A DNA stretch of 64,000 nt from Streptomyces spiramyceticus (GTDB lineage Bacteria; Actinomycetota; Actinomycetes; Streptomycetales; Streptomycetaceae), in assembly GCF_028807635.1 (NCBI RefSeq), contig NZ_JARBAX010000001.1, forward strand, positions 2,059,001 through 2,123,000. The letters run 5' to 3'. The number at the start of each line of letters is the position of its first letter. Within the stretch, counting starts at the first letter, position 1. This document shows, piece after piece, positions 56,219 to 64,000 of this stretch. Both the position numbers and the translations under genes were made by a program. The notes under the pieces were generated by a model, which was not told the origin of the DNA, did no database searches, and was given only the letters and a program-made list of their open reading frames with translations.

Positions 56219-57136
56219 TCAGCCCTGCGGCACGGCCGGGATCACCTCGCGCGGTGCTTCCGTCGGGGCGTAGAGCGTCGAGGCGCGGGCCGTCGGGTTG
56301 AGGGCCTTGTGGACCGCCCGGGACACGGCCTGGATGGTGTTCACGCCGTCGTCCATGGTCTCGTTGTCCTGCGTGAGGATCGTGATCGCGTAGTTGTGGC
56401 CGCCGCCCGTGAACGCACCGATGGAGTGCACCCGCCAGCCGTACGTGGCACGGGGCAGCCAGCCGTTCTTGACCTGGATGGTGGCGGTGGCCGGGGCGCC
56501 GGCGGGAGTGCCCCAGCGCTGGGAGGAGATGACCTTGCTCATCAGGCCGAGGGTGTACGACCGCGAATTGTCGCTCAGGACGGTGTTCTTCGCGGTGAGC
56601 AGGGCAAGCAGCTTCTGCTCGTCGCGTGCGGTGATCTGCGTGAGTCCCCAGTAGCCGCCGGTGCCGGGGACGGTCTGTGTCATCCCGGCGGCCTGCAGGA
56701 ACGCCTTGATCTTGGTCATGCCGAGCTGTCGCCACAGTGTGCTGGTGGCGCTGTTGTCCGACTTGGTGATCATGGCGGTGGCGAGCCTGGTCTCGGTGGA
56801 CGTCAGGTAGCGGTTGGTCTTCTTGGCGTCCCACAGCAGCACGGCGAGGACGGTCACCTTGACCACGCTGGCGGAGTCGTACTTCTGGGTGGAACGCAGG
56901 GTGCAGGTGGTCTTGGTGGTGCGGTCGTACAGCGAGATCGCCGTCGTGGACTTCCGTCCCTTGAGCGCCGCGGTGATGTCCGTGGTCAGCTTGGCCGCCA
57001 GCCCCGCCTTGCCTGATGTGCAGGCCACCGTAGGCGTGGTGGCGGCAGCGGCGGGCGCTGCGGCGGCGGCGGGCACGAGTACGCCCACGGCCAGAACTGC
57101 GGCGATCGTGCCCCGGGTTATTCGGTTGTGCGTCAT
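56219..57136 (-). CDS. Secreted serine hydrolase, class A beta-lactamase fold, 305 aa
   Basis: A signal peptide (to about residue 32) is followed by a beta-lactamase2-type domain. The active-site S-x-x-K is SASVVK (Ser near 90), the second motif is KSDNSAT (S-D-N) and the third is VKNGW in place of the usual K-T-G. The Glu of the omega loop is not obvious, so true beta-lactamase activity is uncertain. ATG 57136 begins MTHNRITRGTIAA. Confidence 0.82.
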   Translation of the reverse strand: MTHNRITRGTIAAVLAVGVLVPAAAAAPAAAATTPTVACTSGKAGLAAKLTTDITAALKGRKSTTAISLYDRTTKTTCTLRSTQKYDSASVVKVTVLAVLLWDAKKTNRYLTSTETRLATAMITKSDNSATSTLWRQLGMTKIKAFLQAAGMTQTVPGTGGYWGLTQITARDEQKLLALLTAKNTVLSDNSRSYTLGLMSKVISSQRWGTPAGAPATATIQVKNGWLPRATYGWRVHSIGAFTGGGHNYAITILTQDNETMDDGVNTIQAVSRAVHKALNPTARASTLYAPTEAPREVIPAVPQG

Positions 57137-57222
57137 AGTGTGGCTTCCGTCCCCTCGTGGTTCTTGTACAGATGACACGTCGGAGACGGAAAGGTTGTAC
57201 GGGACGCGGGAGCAGGACGCCT

Positions 57223-57840
57223 ATGGACGGCCATGTCTGGTACACGGCATACGGCTCCAACATGCATATGGACCGCCTGTCGTTCTACATCGCGGGCGGT
57301 CGTCCGCCGGGAGCCTCCAGGACCTACCCAGGGTGCCGGGATCAACGTGCCCCGGAAAGATCTGTCCCGGTCGAGCTGGACGGCGCACTGTACTTCGCCA
57401 CGGAGTCTCCGGTGTGGACCGGTGGGAGGGCCTTCTACGATCCCGGGGCGAAGGGGCGGGTATTCGGCCGGGCGTATCTGGTCACGGTTGAGCAGTTCGC
57501 GGACATCGCGGCCCAGGAGATGTACCGGGAGCCGGGCGGCGGCCTCGACCTGACCGAGGCGCTGAGCCGCGGCAGGGCGACGCTGGGAAGCGGTCGCTAC
57601 GAAACGCTCATTCACCCGGGCGTGCTGGACGGCTTACCGATGCTCACCTTCACGGCTCCGTGGAGCATCGGCGAAGTCGAGTGGAACAGGCCGTCCGCCG
57701 ACTACGTGCGGTACCTGTCCGCAGGGCTGCTTCAGGCGGGTGCGTGGGACGCGACCACCATCGCGTCCTATGTCGCAGCTTGCCCGGGAGCCGCCGGGCA
57801 CTGGAGCGCGCGCGAGATCGCGGATCTCATCTCGTACTGA
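57223..57840 (+). CDS. Gamma-glutamylcyclotransferase-like fold protein, 205 aa
   Basis: The N-terminus MDGHVWYTAYGSNMHMDRLS contains the Y-G-S-N-M motif of the GGCT/BtrG fold, followed by AGGRPPGASRTYPGC and AYLVTVEQFADIAAQEMYRE. Streptomyces homologues are often mislabelled histone deacetylase. A catalytic Glu equivalent is not certain. ATG 57223 follows GGGAGCAGGAC; longer in-frame starts are basic and unlikely. Confidence 0.7.
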   Translation: MDGHVWYTAYGSNMHMDRLSFYIAGGRPPGASRTYPGCRDQRAPERSVPVELDGALYFATESPVWTGGRAFYDPGAKGRVFGRAYLVTVEQFADIAAQEMYREPGGGLDLTEALSRGRATLGSGRYETLIHPGVLDGLPMLTFTAPWSIGEVEWNRPSADYVRYLSAGLLQAGAWDATTIASYVAACPGAAGHWSAREIADLISY

Positions 57841-57894
57841 CGGACGTACGGGGTCTGCTGATGGGAGATCAGGCGGCGAACGGTAGCCTGCATC

Positions 57895-57913
57895 GGTCAA
57901 CATCGTGTTGACC
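57895..57913. promoter_or_regulatory. Perfect palindromic operator
   Basis: GGTCAACA-TCG-TGTTGACC is a 19-bp perfect inverted repeat, 37 bp before the start of the membrane-protein gene at 57950. Its right arm contains TTGACC, so it could also cover a -35 box. Confidence 0.6.
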
Positions 57914-57949
57914 TTCTGTCGTGCCGTCAACCATCGGGGTCACTCAGTC

Positions 57950-58432
57950 ATGTCCGCACCGCCGCCGCCCTACCAGAATCACCCTCCGCAGCAGCCGTAC
58001 GGCTATCCGCAGCCGCAGCCCGGGCCGCAGCAGCCGCCGCGAGGGCCGCAGAGGCAGGGGCAGCAGACGCACCCAGTGCAGGCGCTGTTCGCCGTCCTCA
58101 TTGTCCTGGCGATCTTCGGCGGTGGGGCCTGGTACGTGTACGACTACAACACCAATCCCAACGGCGGCAAGGCCAAGGAGCAAGCCGCCGTGGACGCGCA
58201 GAACGAGAAGAACAAGAAGCACGAGCCGAAGGCCGGCGACTGCGTCAAGGTCCAGGACCCCAAGGGCGATCCGCTGCCGACGATCGTCGACTGCGGCTCC
58301 CCCGAGGCGGAGTACAAGACGGGCGACACGCTGTACGGCGCCGCCATGGAATGCGGGGCGAAGTTCGACTACGGCATTCAGTACTCGAACCACCCGGGCG
58401 GCGACTACACGCTGTGCTTCACCAAGGTCTGA
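57950..58432 (+). CDS. LppU-like membrane-anchored protein, 160 aa
   Basis: A proline/glutamine-rich cytoplasmic N-terminus (PPPPYQNHPPQQPYGYPQ), one transmembrane helix (ALFAVLIVLAIFGGGAWYVY, about 46-65), a charged linker and an extracytoplasmic domain with four cysteines (GDCVKV, VDCGSPEAEY, MECGAK, LCFTKV). This architecture is common in Streptomyces; its function is unknown. Confidence 0.8.
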   Translation: MSAPPPPYQNHPPQQPYGYPQPQPGPQQPPRGPQRQGQQTHPVQALFAVLIVLAIFGGGAWYVYDYNTNPNGGKAKEQAAVDAQNEKNKKHEPKAGDCVKVQDPKGDPLPTIVDCGSPEAEYKTGDTLYGAAMECGAKFDYGIQYSNHPGGDYTLCFTKV

Positions 58433-58461
58433 GGTCCGGCCTTCGGCCCGCTTTCCGGCTT

Positions 58462-58495
58462 CCGGCCGTCGCCCGCAGGAGCGGGCGGCGGCCGG
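58462..58495. terminator. Bidirectional terminator hairpin
   Basis: CCGGCCGTCGCCCGC and GCGGGCGGCGGCCGG pair with one mismatch around the loop AGGA, between convergent genes. Confidence 0.8.
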
Positions 58496-58513
58496 AGCTG
58501 TTTCCGCGCAGGC

Positions 58514-60196
58514 TCAGAGGTGCGTCGGGGCGAACATCCGCAGCAGGGCCGGGAGTACGACCACCGACGGACCCGGGGCCGACAGTGCCTTCGCCAGGTC
58601 CTCGCTCAGCGACTCCGGCGTCGTACGCATCGCCGGTACGCCGAAGGATTCGGCCAGGGCGACGAAGTCGGGGCGGGCGAGTTCCGTGCCCGTGGCCTCG
58701 TCGAAGGCGTCGGTCATGTACTCGCGGAGGATGCCGTAGCCGCCGTCGTCCACGATCAGCCAGGTGACCGGAAGGTTGTGCTGGCGGGCGGTGGCCAGTT
58801 CCGCGATGGAGTACATCGCGCCGCCGTCGCCCGACACCGCGAGCACCGGCGTCGTCGGGTCGGCCGCCGCAGCGCCGATCGCCGCCGGGAAGCCGTAGCC
58901 GAGGCCGCCCGCGCCCTGCGCCGAATGCATGGTGTTGGGGTGGCGGGGGTCGAAGGCGGACCACGCCCAGTACGCGAGGATCGTCATGTCCCAGAAGCTG
59001 GGGGACGTGTCAGGCAGCGCCTCGCGGACGGACGCCAGCACCTGGCGCTCCAGGGTCAGCTCCTGGGCGTCGATACGGGCCCGGACCTTCTCCCGCACCT
59101 CGGCCGCGCGCTCCGCGGCCGTCGCGTCCTCGCGGGGTTCCACCGTCTCCAGCAGCGCCGACAGCGCCAGGCGAGCGTCGGCGTGGATGCCGAGAGCCGG
59201 GTGGTTGGACTCCAGCTTGCCGAGGTCCGCGTCGATCTGGATCACGCGGCCGCGCGGCTTGAACGTGTAGTAGTTCGAGGAGAGTTCGCCCAGGCCCGAG
59301 CCGACGACCAGGAGGACGTCCGCGTCTTCGAGGAAGTCCGTAGTGTGGCGGTCCTCCAGCCACGACTGGAGCGAGAGCGGGTGTTCCCAAGGGAACGCGC
59401 CCTTGCCGCCGAAGGTGGTGACGACCGGTGCGTTCAGCGTCTCGGCGAGTGCGAGCAGCTTTCCGGAGGCGTCGGAGCGTACGACACCACCGCCCGCGAT
59501 GACTGCGGGGCGGGCGGCCGTCGACAGCAAGTGGGCTGCCACCGCGGTCAGTTCGGGGCGCGGCGCCAGCTCGTGCGGGGTCGCGTCCATCGCCGTGACG
59601 CGGGGGAGAGTCGTCTCCGCGAGGAGTACGTCCTGGGGGATCTCGATCCACACCGGGCCGTGCGGGGCTGTGAGGGCCGATTCCCAGGCCTCCGCGATCG
59701 CCGACGGGATCTGCGAAGCCGTACGGACCGTGTGGACCGACTTCACGATGTCGCGGAACGACGCCTTCTGGTCGCGGAGTTCGTGCAGGTAGCCGTGCCG
59801 GCCGCCGCCGATCCCGGCCGACGGGACCTGGCTGCTGATCGCGAGGACGGGCGCCGATGCCGCCGCGGCCTCCTGGAGCGCGGCGAGCGACATCAGGGCG
59901 CCCGGGCCCGTGGAGAGGAGCAGCGGGGCCGCCTCGCCGGTGATGCGGCCGTACGCGTCGGCGGCGAAGCCCGCGTTGTTCTCGACGCGCAGGCCGACGT
60001 ACGACAGCGAGGAGCGGCGCAGCGCGTCGAACATGCCGAGCGCGTGCTGGCCGGGGAGGCCGAAGACGGTGGTCGCGCCGAGTCCGGCCAGGGTCTCGAC
60101 GACCAGGTCGCCGCCGTTGCGCCCGGCGGGAGGGTTCAGCGCGGCCTCGGTCTGTGCGGCGGTGGGGCGCAGCACCAGGTCGTGGTCGTGGGTCAC
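58514..60196 (-). CDS. Thiamine-diphosphate-dependent enzyme (acetolactate-synthase-like), 560 aa
   Basis: A three-domain ThDP enzyme. The activating Glu is in [17 protein letters not shown]; the central domain has [17 protein letters not shown]; the ThDP/Mg motif is [14 protein letters not shown], ending in DDGGYG where many relatives have an N-N pair. The reaction is not predictable. Its ATG overlaps the agmatinase stop by 4 bases, which points to a shared pathway in guanidino or amine catabolism. Confidence 0.85.
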   Translation of the reverse strand: MTHDHDLVLRPTAAQTEAALNPPAGRNGGDLVVETLAGLGATTVFGLPGQHALGMFDALRRSSLSYVGLRVENNAGFAADAYGRITGEAAPLLLSTGPGALMSLAALQEAAAASAPVLAISSQVPSAGIGGGRHGYLHELRDQKASFRDIVKSVHTVRTASQIPSAIAEAWESALTAPHGPVWIEIPQDVLLAETTLPRVTAMDATPHELAPRPELTAVAAHLLSTAARPAVIAGGGVVRSDASGKLLALAETLNAPVVTTFGGKGAFPWEHPLSLQSWLEDRHTTDFLEDADVLLVVGSGLGELSSNYYTFKPRGRVIQIDADLGKLESNHPALGIHADARLALSALLETVEPREDATAAERAAEVREKVRARIDAQELTLERQVLASVREALPDTSPSFWDMTILAYWAWSAFDPRHPNTMHSAQGAGGLGYGFPAAIGAAAADPTTPVLAVSGDGGAMYSIAELATARQHNLPVTWLIVDDGGYGILREYMTDAFDEATGTELARPDFVALAESFGVPAMRTTPESLSEDLAKALSAPGPSVVVLPALLRMFAPTHL

Positions 60197-61176
60197 TGCG
60201 ACGAGCCCGCCGTCCTCGCCGCCGCGATCTGCCGGGACATGATCGTGGTCAGCTCGTACGCCGTGTGGGAGGCGGCGACGGAGGTGATCTCCGCGTGGTC
60301 GTACGCCGGGGCGACCTCGACGACGTCGGCCGAGACGAGGTTGCAGGAGGACAGACCCCGCAGGATCTCCAGGAGCTCGCGGGAGGTCATGCCGCCCGCC
60401 TCCGGGGTGCCCGTGCCGGGCGCGTGGGCCGGGTCGAGGCAGTCGATGTCGATGGAGATGTACAGCGGGCGGTCGCCGATGCGCTGGCGGAGCTGGTCGG
60501 CGACCTCGTCGGCGCCGCGCCGGTAGACGTCGGAGGAGGTGACGATGCCGAAGCCCATCTTCTCGTCGTCGGTCAGGTCCTGCTTGCCGTACAGCGGGCC
60601 GCGGATGCCCACGTGGGAGAGCGCCTCGGTGTCGAGGATGCCCTCTTCGACGGCCCGGCGGAACGGCGTGCCGTGGGTGTACTCGGCGCCGAAGTACGTG
60701 TCCCAGGTGTCGAGGTGCGCGTCGAAGTGCAGCAGGGCGACCGGGCCGTGCTTCTTCGCGACGGAGCGCAGGAGGGGAAGCGCGATGGTGTGGTCGCCGC
60801 CGAGCGTCATCATGCGGGCGCCCGTGCCGAGGAGGTCGTCGGCCGCGGCCTCGATCGTCTCGACGGCCTCGTTGATGTTGAACGGGTTGGCGGAGATGTC
60901 ACCGGCGTCCGCGACCTGGGCGAGCGCGAAGGGCGACGCGTCCTGCGCCGGGTTGTACGGGCGCAGGAGGCGCGACGCCTCACGGATCGCATTGCCGCCG
61001 AAGCGCGCGCCGGGGCGGTAGGAGACCCCGGAGTCGAAGGGCACACCGACGACGGCGACGTCGGCGGTGCCGACCTCGTCGAGGCGGGGCAGCCGCGCGA
61101 ACGTCGCGGGGCCCGCGTACCGCGGGATGCGGGAGGAGTCGACGGGGCCGCGCGGCTGGTTCTCGCTGCTGCTCAT
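60193..61176 (-). CDS. speB: Agmatinase/ureohydrolase, 327 aa
   Basis: A binuclear-manganese ureohydrolase: [21 protein letters not shown] and [20 protein letters not shown] provide the metal ligands, and [20 protein letters not shown] is the usual N-terminus. It splits urea from agmatine or a related guanidino compound. It is the middle gene of a symporter, ureohydrolase and ThDP-enzyme set read leftward. Confidence 0.92.
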   Translation of the reverse strand: MSSSENQPRGPVDSSRIPRYAGPATFARLPRLDEVGTADVAVVGVPFDSGVSYRPGARFGGNAIREASRLLRPYNPAQDASPFALAQVADAGDISANPFNINEAVETIEAAADDLLGTGARMMTLGGDHTIALPLLRSVAKKHGPVALLHFDAHLDTWDTYFGAEYTHGTPFRRAVEEGILDTEALSHVGIRGPLYGKQDLTDDEKMGFGIVTSSDVYRRGADEVADQLRQRIGDRPLYISIDIDCLDPAHAPGTGTPEAGGMTSRELLEILRGLSSCNLVSADVVEVAPAYDHAEITSVAASHTAYELTTIMSRQIAAARTAGSSQ

Positions 61177-61199
61177 GTGAAATGCCTTCTTCCGGGCGC

Positions 61200-61237
61200 T
61201 TCGTTGCGCTTCATTGCGTTTTTTGCTGTTCGTTGCG
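61200..61237. repeat. Three phased direct repeats upstream of speB
   Basis: TTCGTTGCG (61200-61208), TTCATTGCG (61210-61218) and TTCGTTGCG (61229-61237) are offset by 10 and 19 bases, on one DNA face, in the 71-bp gap between the symporter and speB. They may be an activator or repressor array. Confidence 0.55.
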
Positions 61238-61247
61238 TTATACGACT

Positions 61248-62732
61248 TTAGCCGGGTGTGGGGACGTACTCGGACTCGGCCTCGGGCTCGGGTTCCGCCC
61301 CGCGCCCCGCCAGCCGCTCGCGCCAGGCGGCCAGCACCGCGGCGTCGGTCGGGCGGGTGGCCAGGCTGGCGACGACGTACGCCGCGAGGGACAGCAACAG
61401 GCCGTAGTAGACGGGCTCATTGGCAAGGATGCCGTACACCGCCATCAGGCCGACGACCGCGACTCCGCCGACGGTCACGGACGCCAGGGCGCCGTACACC
61501 GTGCCGCGCTTCCAGAGGAGACCGCCGAGGATCGGTACGAGCAGGCCGCCGACCAGGAGGTTGTAGGCGACGGTGAGGGCCTCGACGACGTTGTTCAGCA
61601 TGATCGCGATGCAGATGACGGCGATGCCCATGATCAGGATGAAGGCGCGGTTGCCGCGCACCTCGTCGTGCGCCTCGCCGCCCTTCTCCCCCGGTACGAC
61701 GGCGCCGCGCAGCCGCGACCAGATGTCGTTGTTGGCGACGGTGGCGCAGGCGATCAGCGCGCCGGACGAGGTCGACATCACGGCGGCCAGCGCCGCCGCG
61801 AGGACCAGGCCGCGGACGCCCATCGGCAGCTCGTCCCTGACGATGGTCGCGAAGGCGTCGTCCGCGTTGGCGAGGTTCGGGTAGAGGACCTTGGCGGCCG
61901 TGCCGATGACGGCGCCGGCGAGGGCGTAGACGAGGCAGTACGTACCGGCGACCGTGCCGCCGTAACGGGCGACCTTGTCGCTGCGGGCGGTGAAGACCCG
62001 CTGCCAGATGTCCTGGCCGATCAGCATGCCAAAGGTGTAGATCAGCACGTACGTGAAGATCGTCTCGCCGCCGATGCCCAGCGGGTCGAAGTACTCGGTG
62101 GGCAGCTTCGCCTTCATCTCGCTGAAGCCGCCCGCCTTGACGACCGCGATCGGCAGGAGCAGGAGCAGCACGCCGATCGTCTTGACGACGAACTGCACCA
62201 TGTCGGTGAGCGTGATCGACCACATGCCGCCGAGGGTCGAGTACGCGACGACGATCGCGCCGCCGAGGACGATCGACAGGCCGCGGTCCATGCTGAAGAT
62301 GACGTCGAAGATCGTGGCGTACGCGATGGTCGACGTGACGGCGAGCATGAGCGTGTACGCCCACATGACAACGCCGGAGATGATGCCGGCGCGGCCGCCG
62401 CCGTACCGGAGATCCAGCATCTCGGAGACCGTGTAGACCTTCAGGCGGGCGATGCGCGCGGAGAAGAAGATGCTGAGCGCGAGGAGTCCGAGGCCGATGG
62501 CGAAGACCATCCAGGCGCCGGAGAGGCCGTACTGGTAGCCGAGGCCGACGCCGCCGATGGTGGAGGCGCCGCCGAGGACGATGGCCGCCATCGTGCCGGA
62601 GTACATGCTGGGGCCGAGTCGGCGGCCCGCCACCAGGAATTCGCTCTTGGACTTGGCGCGGCGCATGCCCCACCAGCCCATGGCCAGCATTCCGGCCAAG
62701 TAAATGGCGATCACCGTGTAGTCGATGGCCAT
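61248..62732 (-). CDS. Sodium:solute symporter (SSS family), 494 aa
   Basis: About 13 membrane helices with SSS signatures: [20 protein letters not shown] near the start, [18 protein letters not shown] and the later [24 protein letters not shown]. An acidic tail closes the chain. ATG 62732 follows GAAGGAGGGCCC. As the first gene of the speB set it likely imports the guanidino or purine-derived substrate. Confidence 0.92.
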   Translation of the reverse strand: MAIDYTVIAIYLAGMLAMGWWGMRRAKSKSEFLVAGRRLGPSMYSGTMAAIVLGGASTIGGVGLGYQYGLSGAWMVFAIGLGLLALSIFFSARIARLKVYTVSEMLDLRYGGGRAGIISGVVMWAYTLMLAVTSTIAYATIFDVIFSMDRGLSIVLGGAIVVAYSTLGGMWSITLTDMVQFVVKTIGVLLLLLPIAVVKAGGFSEMKAKLPTEYFDPLGIGGETIFTYVLIYTFGMLIGQDIWQRVFTARSDKVARYGGTVAGTYCLVYALAGAVIGTAAKVLYPNLANADDAFATIVRDELPMGVRGLVLAAALAAVMSTSSGALIACATVANNDIWSRLRGAVVPGEKGGEAHDEVRGNRAFILIMGIAVICIAIMLNNVVEALTVAYNLLVGGLLVPILGGLLWKRGTVYGALASVTVGGVAVVGLMAVYGILANEPVYYGLLLSLAAYVVASLATRPTDAAVLAAWRERLAGRGAEPEPEAESEYVPTPG

Positions 62733-62880
62733 GGGCCCTCCTTCGCGCAACCTCAGTGGCGTGTCGTGCAGGGATCTCAGGGGAGTCCGGCGGCTCTTGT
62801 GCGGGGACATCCGCCCGTACCCGCGGCCGCCGGTCGGCACGACAGTAGGTGGCCGGAAGGCAACGCTGAAGTGTACGTTT

Positions 62881-62918
62881 CATCCATCCTCACGAGCCCA
62901 TATGGATGGACCATCCAT
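62881..62918. promoter_or_regulatory. Palindromic operator in the symporter-PucR divergent region
   Basis: ATGGATGG-A-CCATCCAT (62902-62918) is a 17-bp perfect palindrome, with an extra half-site CATCCATCC at 62881-62889. It covers the possible start codons of the PucR gene. Confidence 0.6.
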
Positions 62919-64000
62919 GCAGGAACCGTCAGCCCCGTCCCCACCGTCCCCACCGTCCCCACCGTCCCCACCGTCCCCGCCGTCCCCGGCGATCCCGCTG
63001 GCCGCGCTGCTGGCCCGGGAGGATCTCGGCCTGCGCCGGATCGCGGGCCCCGAGGACGCCGACGTCCACTGGGTGCACACCTCGGAGATGGCCGACCCGT
63101 ACCCGTACCTGCTGGGCGGCGAGCTGCTGCTCACAGCAGGCGTCCTGCTGACGGACGCCGACCACTACGTGTCGCGGGTCGCTCAGGCGGGTGCGGCGGC
63201 GCTCGGTTTCGGCGTGGCGCCGGTGTACGACACGGTCCCTCCGGCGCTGGTCGAGGCGTGCGACCGCTACGGCCTGCCCCTCCTGGAGGTCCCGCCGCCG
63301 ACCACGTTCACGGCGATCGCCCGCGCGGTGTGGCGCCTGATGGCGGAGGCCCGCCACCGCGAGCTGCGCCGCGTGACCGAGGCCCAGCAGGGCCTGGCGT
63401 CGGCGGCGGCCCGCCCCGACCCGGTCCCGGCGGTCCTGAACCAGCTCACGGCGAGGCTGGGCGGCGCATGGGCGGTACTCCTGTCGCCGGAGGGCGCCCC
63501 GCTGGCGGCAGCCGGCAGCCCGCCTCCCGCGGAGGCACAGACCGCCCTGACCCGTCTGGCCCACGTGGTGAACCCCTCGGGAAGGGGCGGGGTGGGGGAG
63601 ATCTCCGCTCCCAGGGCCGCGCCCTCCTCCGCCACCGACGCCGTGGGCGGCACCCACCTCGCCGCCTACGCCCTCACCGGCGGCCAGGACCTCGTCCTCG
63701 GGGTTGCCTCCGAGCGGCGTACGGCCGGGGACCACACCATCGCCGGGGTCGCCGTCGTGCTGCTGTCGCTGCTGACCACGCCCCACCAGGGCACGGCCGA
63801 GGCCGGCCGCGCCGCCGCGCTGGTGCGGCTGCTGCTGGGGGCGGACCCCGCCGACGTGGCGCCGGAGCTGGGCGCGGGCGAGTGGACCGTGGTGCACGCC
63901 AGGCCCACCGGCCCGGGCAGCGGCGCACCCGGGAGCACCGCAGCGGGCGGCCGTCGGGGCCCGCTCGCCGCCGCAGCCCTCGGCGCCGCGCTCGGCAGCG
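62917..64000 (+). CDS. PucR-family transcriptional regulator (partial, runs off right edge)
   Basis: The N-terminal PucR domain is visible: LAREDLGLRRIAGPEDADV, WVHTSEMADPYPYLLGGELLLTAG and LLEVPPPTTFTAIARAVWR. A GAF-like middle part begins near residue 150, and the C-terminal HTH lies beyond the window. ATG 62917 is chosen; ATG 62902 is in frame. Residues 7-22 are a Pro/Ser repeat encoded by a 9-bp tandem repeat (62939-62985). It is divergent from the symporter/speB operon and probably regulates it. Confidence 0.88.
   Translation, partial: MQEPSAPSPPSPPSPPSPPSPPSPAIPLAALLAREDLGLRRIAGPEDADVHWVHTSEMADPYPYLLGGELLLTAGVLLTDADHYVSRVAQAGAAALGFGVAPVYDTVPPALVEACDRYGLPLLEVPPPTTFTAIARAVWRLMAEARHRELRRVTEAQQGLASAAARPDPVPAVLNQLTARLGGAWAVLLSPEGAPLAAAGSPPPAEAQTALTRLAHVVNPSGRGGVGEISAPRAAPSSATDAVGGTHLAAYALTGGQDLVLGVASERRTAGDHTIAGVAVVLLSLLTTPHQGTAEAGRAAALVRLLLGADPADVAPELGAGEWTVVHARPTGPGSGAPGSTAAGGRRGPLAAAALGAALGS

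Noticed and set aside
62939..62985. CCACCGTCC-type tandem repeats considered as a separate repeat element
   Set aside because: They are in frame inside the PucR gene and encode a Pro/Ser-rich linker; simple slippage explains them.

Overview
The window looks like a chromosomal segment of a Streptomyces or close relative. The DNA is very GC-rich, GTG starts are common, and many genes overlap their neighbour by 4 bases (ATGA or GTGA). The gene set is typical of that group: a myo-inositol operon, a CsoR-type copper operator, a PucR regulator beside an agmatinase, and many secreted hydrolases. All assignments rest on motifs and family memory; no database search was possible.

Layout. 1-10.5 kb is the edge of a probable natural-product cluster: a leftward operon of a Gfo/Idh oxidoreductase, two different ATP-grasp ligases and an MFS exporter that runs off the left edge, then rightward DHA2 exporter, alpha/beta hydrolase and FAD monooxygenase genes, an MbtH-like gene and a second hydrolase. 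No NRPS is visible. 10.6-19.2 kb carries a frameshifted imine-reductase gene divergent from a MerR regulator, an unusual secreted-hydrolase/ABC-ATPase fusion with its permease, a GNAT, a subtilisin-like protease and a CHRD protein. 19.3-24.9 kb is a mobile and degraded zone: a TnpB element sits inside a DUF4291 gene, next to AT-richer genes for a secreted protein and a lipoprotein, and an orphan VbhA-type antitoxin.

24.9-32.3 kb is the inositol catabolic locus (mmsA, iolD, iolB, an aldolase and iolC leftward; an IolE-like gene rightward) with a compact divergent promoter/operator. 32.5-34.3 kb has small regulators, copZ under a perfect CsoR-like palindrome, and the C-terminal stump of a copper ATPase. 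34.3-38.5 kb holds a probable structured small RNA, citrate synthase with a duplicated 3' end, and RecD2. 38.6-43 kb is an uncharacterised sugar operon (TIM-barrel isomerase, DUF993 protein, Gfo/Idh dehydrogenase) divergent from its likely LacI regulator.

43.0-43.6 kb contains tandem repeats and a striking nested inverted-repeat element of about 445 bp with no gene. 43.7-50.3 kb has a leaderless binding protein, a MarR-GNAT fusion with a TIM-barrel isomerase, an EamA stump displaced by a VapBC-like module, a GH3 hexosaminidase and a lipoprotein. 50.3-58.4 kb has secreted S37 peptidase and beta-lactamase-fold proteins, a 1246-residue fused ABC exporter and small genes. 58.5-64 kb ends with a ThDP enzyme, agmatinase and sodium symporter operon divergent from a PucR regulator cut by the right edge.

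The strongest leads for something new are the nested inverted-repeat element, the covarying tandem hairpins beside citrate synthase, the TnpB insertion whose reading frame spans its own RNA scaffold, the hydrolase-ABC fusion, and the two-ATP-grasp cluster edge.
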